DNA of 64,000 nucleotides from Candidatus Binataceae bacterium (GTDB taxonomy: Bacteria > Desulfobacterota > Binatia > Binatales > Binataceae), in NCBI GenBank assembly GCA_035508495.1, contig DATJMX010000014.1, forward strand, positions 88,128-152,127, given 5' to 3'. Numbering within the stretch: the stretch's first letter is position 1; each line of letters starts with the position of its first letter. Both the position numbers and the translations under genes were made by a program. Below the pieces are notes generated by a model, which was not told where the DNA came from, did no database searches, and saw only the letters and a program-made list of their open reading frames with translations. Positions 1-8,643 of this stretch are shown here, piece by piece.

Positions 1-14
1 GTTAGCTTCGAAGG

Positions 15-425
15 ATGGCCGAGCAGCAGTTCTACGTGGGGATTCATGGCGTGATCGCAAATCGCGGCAGGATGCTGGTGTTGAAGCGCGCGCCGGAGAT
101 GCCGTACAAGCCGGGAAGCTGGGACCTGCCGGGAGGACATCTCGCGATTGGCGAGACCTTCGAAGAGTGCCTGCTGCGCGAGGTGAAAGAGGAGACCGCG
201 CTCGACGTCACGATCACGGGCCTGGTCGGATTGCATTCGATGGAAGCGGAGCCGTACCTGCAGGCAATCTACTCATGCAGACTGACGGTGTTTCAGAAAA
301 TCCAGTTGCGCGAGGGCGAGCACGTCCAATCGGAATGGGTGACGCCCGAGGAACTCGGCAACTTCGAGATGATCCCGTATCTCGAGCGAGTCCTGAAGCG
401 CGGCATGCTCAAGTTTGTGAAGTAG
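15..425 (+). CDS. Nudix hydrolase, 136 aa
   Basis: Small Nudix-fold pyrophosphohydrolase, probably acting on a nucleoside-diphosphate-linked metabolite; the substrate cannot be told. The Nudix box runs over residues 41-63 (G41, E47, R55-E56, E59-E60), with the usual glycine near its end replaced by alanine (EETAL). The frame has a TAG at bases 3-5 and no other start before the ATG at 15, so the gene is complete. It converges on the glycosyltransferase gene with a 12-bp gap. Family is confident; role is unknown. Confidence 0.88.
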   Translation: MAEQQFYVGIHGVIANRGRMLVLKRAPEMPYKPGSWDLPGGHLAIGETFEECLLREVKEETALDVTITGLVGLHSMEAEPYLQAIYSCRLTVFQKIQLREGEHVQSEWVTPEELGNFEMIPYLERVLKRGMLKFVK

Positions 426-437
426 GCGATCTCCGTG

Positions 438-1337
438 TCAGCGCGGCATCATGCGTCCGCGCCAGTAGCCGAAGAAGTTTGCGCACTCGAGTTCGTGATA
501 AACGGCGCGCTCGCGATCTCCGCGTATCGTCGCCGCGGCCATTCTCAGTGCGTTGCGGACGAGCTTGTCGATTCGATTGTGGCTGCGGCCGCCGGTGATC
601 GCGCTGCCGATGCCGTAGGCGAAGCTCTTGCGGCGCAGATACGCGCGCGTCATCCGTTCCGGCGGAATCAGGTGATGCACGATCGCGCGTGGCGCAAATC
701 CCATCCGGCCGCCCTTTGCGATGATGCGCGCGTACAGTTCCGTATCCTCGCCCGAGATCGGATTGCCGCCGACGACGCCGAGATCCTCACGAAACTTGCC
801 GAAGCGATCGATCGCCGAGCGGCGGATTCCCATGTTCGCGCTGAAATAGTTGGCGAGGGTTTCCACCTCGGCGAGCGGCGCGCGCTCGATCGCGATGCGA
901 TCGTGAACTGCCAGCTTCACCCAGAGGCTCGTGCCGAGCCACGCGGGTGGCGGCGCGGTCCATCGCGGCAGCACCATCCCGCAGGCGGCGTCGAGGTCGC
1001 GGTTCTCGAGCGCGGCGAGCATCTGCGCGGCCCAGTCAGGCTCGGCGATCGCGTCGTCGTCGATAAAGAGCACGAAGTCGGCTTTTGTTTCCTCGAAAGC
1101 GCGATTGCGCGCGAAGCTCGAGCCGAGCCGCGATTCGAAAACTCCGCGCAGCGGTATCGACGAACTGGTTGCGATTTCTGTCACGACGCCAGCGGTGTCG
1201 TCGGTCGAGCCGTTGTCGATCACGACACATTCAGCCTCGACTTCAGTGGGCAACCGCTGCGCGATGACGCTCGCGAGCGTGTCGCGCAGCGTCGCCGCGC
1301 GGTTATGGGTCGGAATCGCGATGGCGAGCGTGGTCAT
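438..1337 (-). CDS. Family 2 glycosyltransferase
   Basis: A 299-residue GT-A fold glycosyltransferase, expected to move a sugar from a nucleotide-sugar donor during polysaccharide or lipid glycosylation at the cytoplasmic face of the membrane. The N-terminus has the family strand AIAIPTHNRA, then DNGSTDD at 41-47 for nucleotide binding and FIDDDA around 91-96 as the metal-binding DxD equivalent. No obvious transmembrane segment is present. No other glycan genes lie beside it, so the acceptor cannot be inferred. Confidence 0.87.
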   Translation of the reverse strand: MTTLAIAIPTHNRAATLRDTLASVIAQRLPTEVEAECVVIDNGSTDDTAGVVTEIATSSSIPLRGVFESRLGSSFARNRAFEETKADFVLFIDDDAIAEPDWAAQMLAALENRDLDAACGMVLPRWTAPPPAWLGTSLWVKLAVHDRIAIERAPLAEVETLANYFSANMGIRRSAIDRFGKFREDLGVVGGNPISGEDTELYARIIAKGGRMGFAPRAIVHHLIPPERMTRAYLRRKSFAYGIGSAITGGRSHNRIDKLVRNALRMAAATIRGDRERAVYHELECANFFGYWRGRMMPR

Positions 1338-1434
1338 AAGGGAAGCGCGCGATATCCATAATAGCCGAACCGCGCCGGAGGCCGGAAAATCCGGCTCGCG
1401 GCGCGGTTCGGGATTTGCCCTATGCGATCCGCCG

Positions 1435-2643
1435 TCAGTTCGTCTTCGCGGGTGCTGCTGCCGATGCGGCCGCGGCCGGCGAAGCGGCGGCTGCTGGTGA
1501 GCCGCCCGCCGCGGGCGAACCTCCCGCTGCTGGCGACGCTCCCGGCGAGGGCGAAGCGCCCGGCGACGGGGCCGGCTTGGGCAACGGCGCCGTCGATTGC
1601 GTGAACACGATCGACGTCACGTTCAGATCGGGCGTCCCCTTCATCTGGATGTCCGAGGGCGCCGTCAACCGGAAGCCGAAGCTGCGCGTCTCCCCCGGCA
1701 CGAATGGCAGCACGGGGCGTGCGAAGTCGGTGAACTCGAGCGGCGTCGCCACCGGCGTGTGAACTTCCGAGAACACTTCCTTCTTTTTCTTGCCCTTGCC
1801 TTCGTAGTAGGTGACGGTGAACTGCACCTCGTCGATCGCCTTGTCGCCGGCGTTGGTCATCTTGCCGAAGATGCCTGGCGTGCGCGATGCACCCATCTTC
1901 ATGTCAACGTCGGTAAGCGTGATCTTCGGGATGTAGGCTTGCGCGTCGGGCATCTGCTTCTGGATGTTCTGGATATCGGCGAGCTCGCGGCCGTACATGA
2001 ATTTCAGGCCGAGCGTGCCGGTCGACTGCTCCTTGTCGAGCTCATCGAGCATCTTCTGATAGGCCGCGACCGCCTTGTCGTAGTCGTGCTTGTGGTAAAG
2101 CTCGACGGCGTCCTTATGCTCCTTGACGATATTTTCCTGGAACGGAAAATCGACTTTCAGTTTCCATTCACCGCCCTGGTTGGCGAAGACCATATTGTCG
2201 TCGTAGGAAACCTTGGGAAAGCTGTTGTCGTTGAGCTGCTTCTGCGCGGTCTGATCGGGCGTATCGTTGGGTCCGATCGTGGCGTCGATCGTGCGCTCCC
2301 AGAGCGCGAGATCGGGCTGCGTCACCTTGACCGACACGGTGGCGTTGTCGCCGTCGATCTTTTCCTCACCCACATCGTATTGGTAGGCGCGCAGGATCCC
2401 CTTGAACCAGTCCTTACTGACGTCGGGCGCCATCGGGATCTCGCTGAGGAACTGGTCGATCGTGCGATCGACCTGGTCCTGGTGCGTGAGCGCGTTGTAG
2501 CAGCCCGGGTAGTTGTAGAGTTTGAGGTTGTCGAGATAATTCTGGGCCGCATTTTTCGGCGTCTTGCCCGCGCATCCCGCGAGCCCAATCGCGCAAATCG
2601 CGATGACCGCAGCCAATGGAGCCTTCGACGGTCGCTTGATCAT
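1435..2643 (-). CDS. Lipoprotein with Pro/Ala/Ser/Gly-rich tail
   Basis: A 402-residue predicted lipoprotein: basic start (MIKRPSK), hydrophobic core and lipobox GLAGC, so the mature protein would begin at Cys24. The N-terminal part resembles small DUF4878-type export domains. A middle helical stretch (about 190-240) and a beta-rich part (about 250-360) follow. The last 45 residues are a low-complexity linker of SPGA and SPAAGG units. No enzyme motif is visible; a periplasmic structural or binding role is inference. The gene appears to be transcribed alone. Confidence 0.7.
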   Translation of the reverse strand: MIKRPSKAPLAAVIAICAIGLAGCAGKTPKNAAQNYLDNLKLYNYPGCYNALTHQDQVDRTIDQFLSEIPMAPDVSKDWFKGILRAYQYDVGEEKIDGDNATVSVKVTQPDLALWERTIDATIGPNDTPDQTAQKQLNDNSFPKVSYDDNMVFANQGGEWKLKVDFPFQENIVKEHKDAVELYHKHDYDKAVAAYQKMLDELDKEQSTGTLGLKFMYGRELADIQNIQKQMPDAQAYIPKITLTDVDMKMGASRTPGIFGKMTNAGDKAIDEVQFTVTYYEGKGKKKKEVFSEVHTPVATPLEFTDFARPVLPFVPGETRSFGFRLTAPSDIQMKGTPDLNVTSIVFTQSTAPLPKPAPSPGASPSPGASPAAGGSPAAGGSPAAAASPAAAASAAAPAKTN

Positions 2644-2774
2644 TATAAAAGTCTTCCTCCCCGCAGGCGGTAACCGGCGTAAAACGTCTCGATTCTAATG
2701 TCGCTCATGCCAAAAACAAGTCATCGCGCGCCGAAAAAGGCTGCCCGTTCGATGGCGCGGACGCCGCGCGGGCG

Positions 2775-3164
2775 CTACTTCGGTATCTGCTTGAGCTCGA
2801 CGACGTTGCCTTCAGTATCGTTAATATAGATCGAAAGGCCGGTTCCTCTTGCGCCATAGCGCTCTGCGGGTTCGCCTAAGACGTTTATGCCTCGCGCGCG
2901 CAGATGACGCGCGACCTCGTTCATGTCGTCGGCGACGATACCGAGGCAATAGTGATCGACGTTGGGCGCCTTCTGCTCGCGCTCCCTGGTCGGCAGCAGA
3001 TCGACGAGGCCCGAGCCTGCCCGCAGTTGGATGAGCCCCAGCGAATCGAGGCGCCGCTCTTCGACGAGGCCCAGCTCCTGCGTGTAGAAATCGTACGCGC
3101 GCTTTTCATCGAGACAGCGCAGGACCACGTGATCCAGTTCACCGACTTTGAATGGCATCGACAT
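2775..3164 (-). CDS. VOC (glyoxalase/bleomycin resistance) family protein
   Basis: A 129-residue single-domain vicinal oxygen chelate protein. It shows the beta-alpha-beta-beta-beta pattern twice, with LDHVVL near residue 10, HYCLGI near 80 and the terminal GNVVELKQ strand carrying the usual metal-binding glutamate. Such proteins are glyoxalases, isomerases, dioxygenases or antibiotic-binding proteins; the sequence does not say which. A CTGGAG ribosome-binding site precedes the first ATG; a second ATG two codons on is an alternative. Confidence 0.85.
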   Translation of the reverse strand: MSMPFKVGELDHVVLRCLDEKRAYDFYTQELGLVEERRLDSLGLIQLRAGSGLVDLLPTREREQKAPNVDHYCLGIVADDMNEVARHLRARGINVLGEPAERYGARGTGLSIYINDTEGNVVELKQIPK

Positions 3165-3274
3165 CGAAAATATCTCCAGCTACAGGACTCGTCGCGATTG
3201 TTGATCGCATGGGCGGCGAATGAAACTGCCGGGTTGATCTCGCCACCAGCCGCGCCTGATGATCTCAAGCGGCG

Positions 3275-4504
3275 ATGACCGACCACCACCTCCTGACGCT
3301 CCTCATCTTCGCGATCACCTACGCGGTTATCGCTCTTGGCGAAATTCCGTTCTTCAGGATCGATCGCACCGGCGCGGCGCTCGCGGGCGCGGTCGCGATG
3401 GTCATCTCGGGCGCGCTCAGCGAGAACGCCGCCGAGCACGCGATCGACGTGCACACGCTGGCTCTTCTGCTCGGCATGATGCTCGTGGTTGCGAATCTGA
3501 GGCTCTCGGGCGCCTTCGCGCTGTTTGCGCGTGCGATGCTCGCGCGGGCGCGATCGGGTCACGGGATGCTCGCGATGACGATCGCGGCGGCAGGAATCCT
3601 CGCCGCGTTCTTCATCAACGATGTCGTCTGCATCGCGATGACGCCGCTGGTGATCGATGCAGCGGCGGCCGCGGAAGTGGATGCCGTGCCGCTCCTGCTC
3701 GGCCTCGCGACGGCGAGCAACATTGGCAGCGCGGCGACGATCACGGGCAATCCGCAGAACATGATCGTCGCGGGCTTCGCGCATCTCGGCTACTTGCCCT
3801 TTTTATTGCACCTGGCGCCCGCTGCGATTGTGGGCCTCGTCGTGAATTACGCTGTGATTGCGATCATCTATCGCGAGCGGCTGACCTCAGCTCGTCTTGC
3901 GAATGGCGTCGCGATGCGGCCGCCGCGCGTGCTGCGTCCGCTGATGATCAAGTCGTCGCTCGTCGCGCTCGCCGTGCTTGCGATGTTCATGCTCGGGTAC
4001 CCGACGCATCTCGTGGCGCTCGCCGCGGGTGCGTTCCTGCTCTTCTCGCGCCGCATCAAGCCGGCGCGCATCTATGCGCTCGTGGATTGGACGATGCTCG
4101 CGATGTTCACGGGCCTCTTCGTCGTGGTCGCGGGACTCGAATCTACAGGATTCGCCCCCGCGATGCTGAAACTGGTTGGCGCGCAGCGCCTTACGAATCC
4201 CATCGCGCTCACCGCGGTCGTCGCGGTGCTGTCGAACCTCGTGAGCAACGTGCCGGCGGTGCTCTTGTTCCGGCCGCTCTATCCGATGCTCGGCGGGAGC
4301 CGCACCGTCGCGCTTCTAATCGCGAGCGCAAGTAGCTACGCGGGGAACCTCACGGTCGTGGGCTCGATCGCAAACCTGATCGTGATCGAGCAGGCGCACC
4401 GTCGCGGCGTGCAGATCAGCTTTCGCGATTACCTGCGCGTCGGCGTGCCGATCACGATCGCGACGCTCGCGATCAATACTGCCGTTCTGTGGCTGTGGCC
4501 GTAG
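3275..4504 (+). CDS. ArsB/NhaD/SLC13-type anion transporter
   Basis: A 409-residue polytopic membrane protein of the ion transporter superfamily (citrate, arsenite and Na+/H+ antiporter relatives). It has about ten to eleven hydrophobic segments and two inverted-repeat hallmark loops: ITGNPQNMIV near residue 152 and YAGNLTVVGSIANL near 352. The GNPxN and GN...N loops line the transport site in this superfamily. Substrate (dicarboxylate, arsenite or Na+) cannot be assigned; no ars genes are adjacent. Its 3' end overlaps the convergent thiI gene by 32 bp. Confidence 0.85.
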   Translation: MTDHHLLTLLIFAITYAVIALGEIPFFRIDRTGAALAGAVAMVISGALSENAAEHAIDVHTLALLLGMMLVVANLRLSGAFALFARAMLARARSGHGMLAMTIAAAGILAAFFINDVVCIAMTPLVIDAAAAAEVDAVPLLLGLATASNIGSAATITGNPQNMIVAGFAHLGYLPFLLHLAPAAIVGLVVNYAVIAIIYRERLTSARLANGVAMRPPRVLRPLMIKSSLVALAVLAMFMLGYPTHLVALAAGAFLLFSRRIKPARIYALVDWTMLAMFTGLFVVVAGLESTGFAPAMLKLVGAQRLTNPIALTAVVAVLSNLVSNVPAVLLFRPLYPMLGGSRTVALLIASASSYAGNLTVVGSIANLIVIEQAHRRGVQISFRDYLRVGVPITIATLAINTAVLWLWP

Positions 4505-5678
4505 CGTCCTGCGGGCGCGGCGGAAACGAGAGCCGCACCACTTCGGTCGCGGCCACCGCGTCGCCGACCATCCTCGCAATATCGAAATGCGACTCCGCCG
4601 CTTCGACTTCGGCGAGCCGCGCGTGAGTCTCGGGATGGGCCGGTACGAACAGTGTGCAGCAATCCTGGTCGGGCAGAATTGAAGTCTCGAAGGTGCCGAG
4701 CGCGCGCGCCTGGTCGATGATCTCGTTCTTGTCCATCCCGACCAGCGGGCGCAGGATCGGGAGCGACGCGGCGTTTTCGATCACCGCCATGTTCTCGAGC
4801 GTCTGCGACGCGACCTGGCCGAGGCTCTCACCCGTGACGAGCACGGTCGCGTTGATACGCGCTGCGAGCGCACTCGCGATTCGCATCATGAAGCGGCGAT
4901 AGAGCACGACGCGCAACGGACGCAGCGTGTGCGCTACGATCTCGCGCTGCAGGATTCCGAAGGGCACGAGAATCAGCGTCGCCTGCCCCTGGTAACGCAC
5001 GAGATGCGCTCCCAGCTCGATCGCTTTTTCCTGGCTCGCGGCGGAGACCAGCGGCTGGCCATGGAAGTGCACATAGTTGAGCCACAGCCCGCGCTTCATC
5101 ATCCGATATGCCGCGACGGGCGAATCGATTCCGCCCGAGAGCAGCGCCAGCCCGCGGCCCGCGACCCCGACCGGCAATCCGCCCGGGCCGGGCAGCTTGC
5201 CCGCTGAAACGTAGGCCGCCTCTTTCATGATCTCGATCGAAATTGTCAGCTCGGGATCGTGCAGATCGACCTTGAAGCCGAGCGCATCGACGATGGCGCC
5301 GCCGACCTCGCGATCGATCTCGGGCGAAGTCATCGGAAACTGCTTGTCTTCGCGCTTGGTGCGCACGCAGAACGAGCGCGGCGAGAAGTTGCGCGCACGT
5401 GCGATCGCCTCGCGCGAGATCGCGTCGATCTCGCGTTCGACCGGGTAGGAGAGCGAAAAATTTTGCAAGCCGAAGACCAGCCGTGCCCGCGCGATCGCGG
5501 CTTCATCGCTCAGCTCGTCGGGCAGCGGCACGATGAGCCGCGGGCCGACGCTGCGCATCTTGCCGAGGCGATAGTCGGCGAAGATGTGCCGCGCGTTGGT
5601 CTTGACCTGGTTCACGAAGCGCCACTGGTTGCGGCCCTTGAGCGCAATCTCGTGATATCTGCCGATCAGAAAACGCAT
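4473..5678 (-). CDS. thiI: tRNA 4-thiouridine synthase ThiI
   Basis: Makes s4U in tRNA and, in many bacteria, supplies sulfur for the thiamine thiazole. The 401-residue length matches the short form without a C-terminal rhodanese domain. The N-terminus (RYHEIALKGRNQWRFV) starts the ferredoxin-like/THUMP part; THUMP covers about 60-165. The PP-loop SGGIDSPVA lies near 180, and the catalytic-cysteine segment DQDCCTLFVP near 337. Lacking a rhodanese domain, it must receive sulfur from a separate carrier. It stands alone and converges on the transporter. Confidence 0.95.
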   Translation of the reverse strand: MRFLIGRYHEIALKGRNQWRFVNQVKTNARHIFADYRLGKMRSVGPRLIVPLPDELSDEAAIARARLVFGLQNFSLSYPVEREIDAISREAIARARNFSPRSFCVRTKREDKQFPMTSPEIDREVGGAIVDALGFKVDLHDPELTISIEIMKEAAYVSAGKLPGPGGLPVGVAGRGLALLSGGIDSPVAAYRMMKRGLWLNYVHFHGQPLVSAASQEKAIELGAHLVRYQGQATLILVPFGILQREIVAHTLRPLRVVLYRRFMMRIASALAARINATVLVTGESLGQVASQTLENMAVIENAASLPILRPLVGMDKNEIIDQARALGTFETSILPDQDCCTLFVPAHPETHARLAEVEAAESHFDIARMVGDAVAATEVVRLSFPPRPQDATATATERQY

Positions 5679-5775
5679 CGCCAGTGAGCCTATGGAACGC
5701 GGCCTCGAAAAACCAGTTGCGATGCTTGCAAAAATGCTCGCGTGCGCGATTAGTTAAGCAGTCTGCGAGAACCCA

Positions 5776-6369
5776 ATGAGCACGGCATCCGAATTCAACC
5801 AGCACCTCGAGCGCATCAGCCAGGCGCTGGGCCGCGTCGAGGTGCCGCCGCGCGAGGCCCTCGCCAATAATCGCAACGCCGCCGCGGTGCTGGTGCCGCT
5901 CTTCGAGCGCGAAGGCGAGATGCACGTCGTCTATATCCGGCGCTCCGATCACGTCGAGAGCCATCGCGGGCAGGTCGCGTTTCCGGGCGGTCGCGTCGAT
6001 CCCGTCGATCGCACTCTGCTCGATGCGGCGCTGCGCGAGGCGCACGAGGAAGTCGGTATCCCGCCGCGCGAGGTGCAAGTGCTGGGCGCGTTTCCGACGC
6101 AGCATACGACGGCGACCGGGATCACTGTCGCGCCGTTCGTCGGCGCGATTCCCGCCACGCTCGCGCTTACGCCCGAGCCCAAGGAAGTTGCGGAAATTTT
6201 CCACGTGCCGCTGAGCGCATTGCGCAGCCCGACCTACCGCGGCGAGTACGAATGGAAAATCAATGGCACGGCGCGCCAGTTTCCAGCGATCCTCTACGGC
6301 GGTCAGACGATCTGGGGACTGACGCTGCGCATCACGATGAACCTGCTCGAAATCCTCGATCAGCAGTGA
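5776..6369 (+). CDS. CoA pyrophosphatase (NudL/Nudt7-like Nudix hydrolase)
   Basis: A 197-residue Nudix hydrolase of the CoA diphosphatase group, which cleaves CoA or its oxidised derivatives to 3',5'-ADP and phosphopantetheine. The group motif before the box is clear (RRSDHVESHRGQVAFPGGR near residue 57), as is the box itself (ALREAHEEVGI). Transcribed away from thiI, 97 bp apart. Only 45 bp separate its stop from the TetR gene downstream, so read-through is possible. Confidence 0.88.
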   Translation: MSTASEFNQHLERISQALGRVEVPPREALANNRNAAAVLVPLFEREGEMHVVYIRRSDHVESHRGQVAFPGGRVDPVDRTLLDAALREAHEEVGIPPREVQVLGAFPTQHTTATGITVAPFVGAIPATLALTPEPKEVAEIFHVPLSALRSPTYRGEYEWKINGTARQFPAILYGGQTIWGLTLRITMNLLEILDQQ

Positions 6370-6414
6370 GCGTGGCGCTTGTATTTGCACTGACGATGTA
6401 ATATCTTTGCGGCC

Positions 6415-7029
6415 ATGGGTGCCGCGATAAATCCTCCTCCTCAGACCGACGGCCGGATCGCGCGCAGCCAGCGCACGCGCGTGGCGGTCGTCGATGCTCT
6501 GCTTGAACTCCTAAACGAAGGCGACCTGCAGCCGACCGCGCAGCGTATCGCGCAGCGCGCGAACGTCTCGCTGCGATTGGTTTTTCATCATTTCGAGGAT
6601 CTCGAAACGATCTACACCGAGGTGCAGCGGCGGCAAATCGAACGCACTGCGCCGATGTTCCTTCCTGCGATCTCGCCCACTGCGCCGCTGAACAAGCGGG
6701 TCACCGAGCTTGTCGCGCAGCGCACGCGGATCCTCGAATTCATTTCGCCGGTGCGGCGGCACGCCGTATTGCGCGCGCCTTTTGCGCCGACGATTGCCAA
6801 TCTGCTCGCAGGGGCGCGTGAGATGGCGCGCGATCAGATCGCCGAGGTCTTCGAGCGCGAACTGATCGCGATGCCTGCCGCGGAGCGCCGCGATGTGTTG
6901 AATGCGCTCGCAGTCGCGATGTCGTGGGAATCGTGGGAGTTCATGCGCCGGCAGCAAGGCCAGTCCGAAGCCGACGCGCGGCGCGTGATGGAACGCACCA
7001 TCCGCGCGCTGCTCGCCAAACGCTCGTAA
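6415..7029 (+). CDS. TetR/AcrR-family regulator
   Basis: A 204-residue one-component repressor. The N-terminal helix-turn-helix spans about 20-65 (QRIAQRANVSLRLVFHHFEDLETIY). The C-terminal ligand domain has no recognisable specificity. It begins a likely operon with the sulfatase (18-bp gap) and the GST-like gene (15-bp gap), so it probably controls their expression in response to a substrate. That link is inference from spacing. Confidence 0.88.
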   Translation: MGAAINPPPQTDGRIARSQRTRVAVVDALLELLNEGDLQPTAQRIAQRANVSLRLVFHHFEDLETIYTEVQRRQIERTAPMFLPAISPTAPLNKRVTELVAQRTRILEFISPVRRHAVLRAPFAPTIANLLAGAREMARDQIAEVFERELIAMPAAERRDVLNALAVAMSWESWEFMRRQQGQSEADARRVMERTIRALLAKRS

Positions 7030-7047
7030 TCACAGGGGGAAATCTCC

Positions 7048-8628
7048 ATGGGCCGCAATATTCTTTTTATCACCACCGATCAGCAGCGCTTTGATTCGCT
7101 CGGATGCAACGGCGGCAAGATCGCGAAGACGCCGGTAATCGATGGGCTCGCCGCCAACGGGATCAACTATCGCCGCGCCCACAACCAGAACACGGTCTGC
7201 ATGCCGGCGCGCGCGACGATGATCACGGGACAGTACGTGCGCACACACGGCGTGTTTGCCAACGGAATCGCGCTGCCGCCCGACGCACCAAGTATCGCGG
7301 GCTGGCTTCATGAAAAGGCCGGCTATCGCACCGCGCTGCTCGGCAAGGCCCATTTCGAGCCGGCGTTCGACATGCAGGGCCGATGGTTCGAGAACACGAT
7401 GGCGCGTAAGGATTCGACCGGACCGTATCGCGGCTTCGAGCGCATGGAACTCGCGATGCACGCGCCGCTCAACGGATGGCATTACTCGCTGTGGCTGCTC
7501 AACAACTATCCGAATGAGATCGGCGGCTTTGCTCCGTTGCTCAGCGCGCTTGCGGGCGGCGATACCGGAGCGCCCGAGGTCAAGTACAACCCGATTCCGC
7601 GCGAGCACTATCACACCGACTGGGTCGCCGACCGCACGATCGCGTTTCTCGATTCGCTCGATCCGAACGAGAACTGGTTCGTCTGGATGAGCTTCCCCGA
7701 CCCGCACCATCCGTGGGATCCGCCCGAGAAAGAGGCGCGGCGAATCAACTGGCGCGATCTCGATCTGCCCGAGGGCTATCCCGGTTCGCGCGAGAAGATC
7801 GAAAAGATCCTCGCGCAGAAGCCGCGTCATTGGCTCGATTGGTACGAAGGCCGCTATCGCAACTTCGAAGGCGGCCCGGTCGCGTTCATCCCCAAGTCGC
7901 TCACCGAGGATCAGATTCGCGAAGTCAACGCGATGACTCATGTCGAGAACGAGCTAATCGATCAGGCCTGCGGGCGCGTGCTGAAACGCGTCGCCGAGCG
8001 CGGATGGGAAACCAACACCGACGTTATCTTCACCACCGATCACGGCGAGTTGCAGGGCGACTTCGGCCTGCTCTACAAGGGGCCGTATCATGTCGACGCT
8101 CTCATGCGGCTGCCGATGATCTGGCGGCCCGCGTCGGCGGCGAAAGTCGCGCCCGCGATTGTCGATGAGCCCGTCGGCCAGCTCGATCTCGCGCCGACCT
8201 TCTGCGCTATCGCCGGCGCGCCGATTCCCGAGTGGGTCCAGGGCAAGATGCTGCCGACTGCGCCGGGCTCGGGGCGTGAGCGCGTCATCACAGAATGGGA
8301 CAGCCAGTTCAAGCAGGTCGGGATGCATCTGCGGTCGATCTGCCGCGACGGCTGGGTCTGCACCGTGTATGAAAAATCGACCACCGATATCGGCTACGAT
8401 CTCGCGCAGGTGCCGCGGATGCTGGCGGGCGGCGATTTCCCGCAACCCGAGATTCGCTACGACGGCACCGAGGGTGAGCTCTATAACCTCGCCGAGGATC
8501 CGAAGCAGTGGCGTAACCTGTGGAGCGACCCGGGTTATCAGAAAGTCAAGTCCGACCTGATTGCCGACCTCTACGACAACCTGCCCAAGCCGCGCAGCCC
8601 GATGCTGCCGGTAGAGGCGCCCGCGTAG
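7048..8628 (+). CDS. Sulfatase (formylglycine-dependent)
   Basis: A 526-residue alkaline-phosphatase-superfamily sulfatase. The metal-binding aspartate is in FITTDQQRFDSLG (D11). The sulfatase signature CMPAR has Cys51 in the CxPxR context that is oxidised to formylglycine. Further ligands sit in FTTDHGELQGD near 330. No secretion signal is visible, so it is probably cytoplasmic. A formylglycine-generating enzyme is required but is not encoded here. A GGGGGAAATC-like ribosome-binding region precedes the ATG. Arylsulfatase, phosphonate hydrolase or choline-sulfatase activity are all possible. Confidence 0.92.
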   Translation: MGRNILFITTDQQRFDSLGCNGGKIAKTPVIDGLAANGINYRRAHNQNTVCMPARATMITGQYVRTHGVFANGIALPPDAPSIAGWLHEKAGYRTALLGKAHFEPAFDMQGRWFENTMARKDSTGPYRGFERMELAMHAPLNGWHYSLWLLNNYPNEIGGFAPLLSALAGGDTGAPEVKYNPIPREHYHTDWVADRTIAFLDSLDPNENWFVWMSFPDPHHPWDPPEKEARRINWRDLDLPEGYPGSREKIEKILAQKPRHWLDWYEGRYRNFEGGPVAFIPKSLTEDQIREVNAMTHVENELIDQACGRVLKRVAERGWETNTDVIFTTDHGELQGDFGLLYKGPYHVDALMRLPMIWRPASAAKVAPAIVDEPVGQLDLAPTFCAIAGAPIPEWVQGKMLPTAPGSGRERVITEWDSQFKQVGMHLRSICRDGWVCTVYEKSTTDIGYDLAQVPRMLAGGDFPQPEIRYDGTEGELYNLAEDPKQWRNLWSDPGYQKVKSDLIADLYDNLPKPRSPMLPVEAPA

Positions 8629-8643
8629 CGAGGAGAGACTTCG

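Noticed and set aside
435..1361. Long plus-strand open frame
   Set aside because: Antisense to the glycosyltransferase; its translation is arginine- and alanine-rich with no family motif.
1597..2673. Long plus-strand open frame
   Set aside because: Antisense to the lipoprotein gene, with repetitive low-complexity translation.
5503..6390. Long minus-strand open frame
   Set aside because: Runs across thiI and the CoA pyrophosphatase gene and has no family motif.
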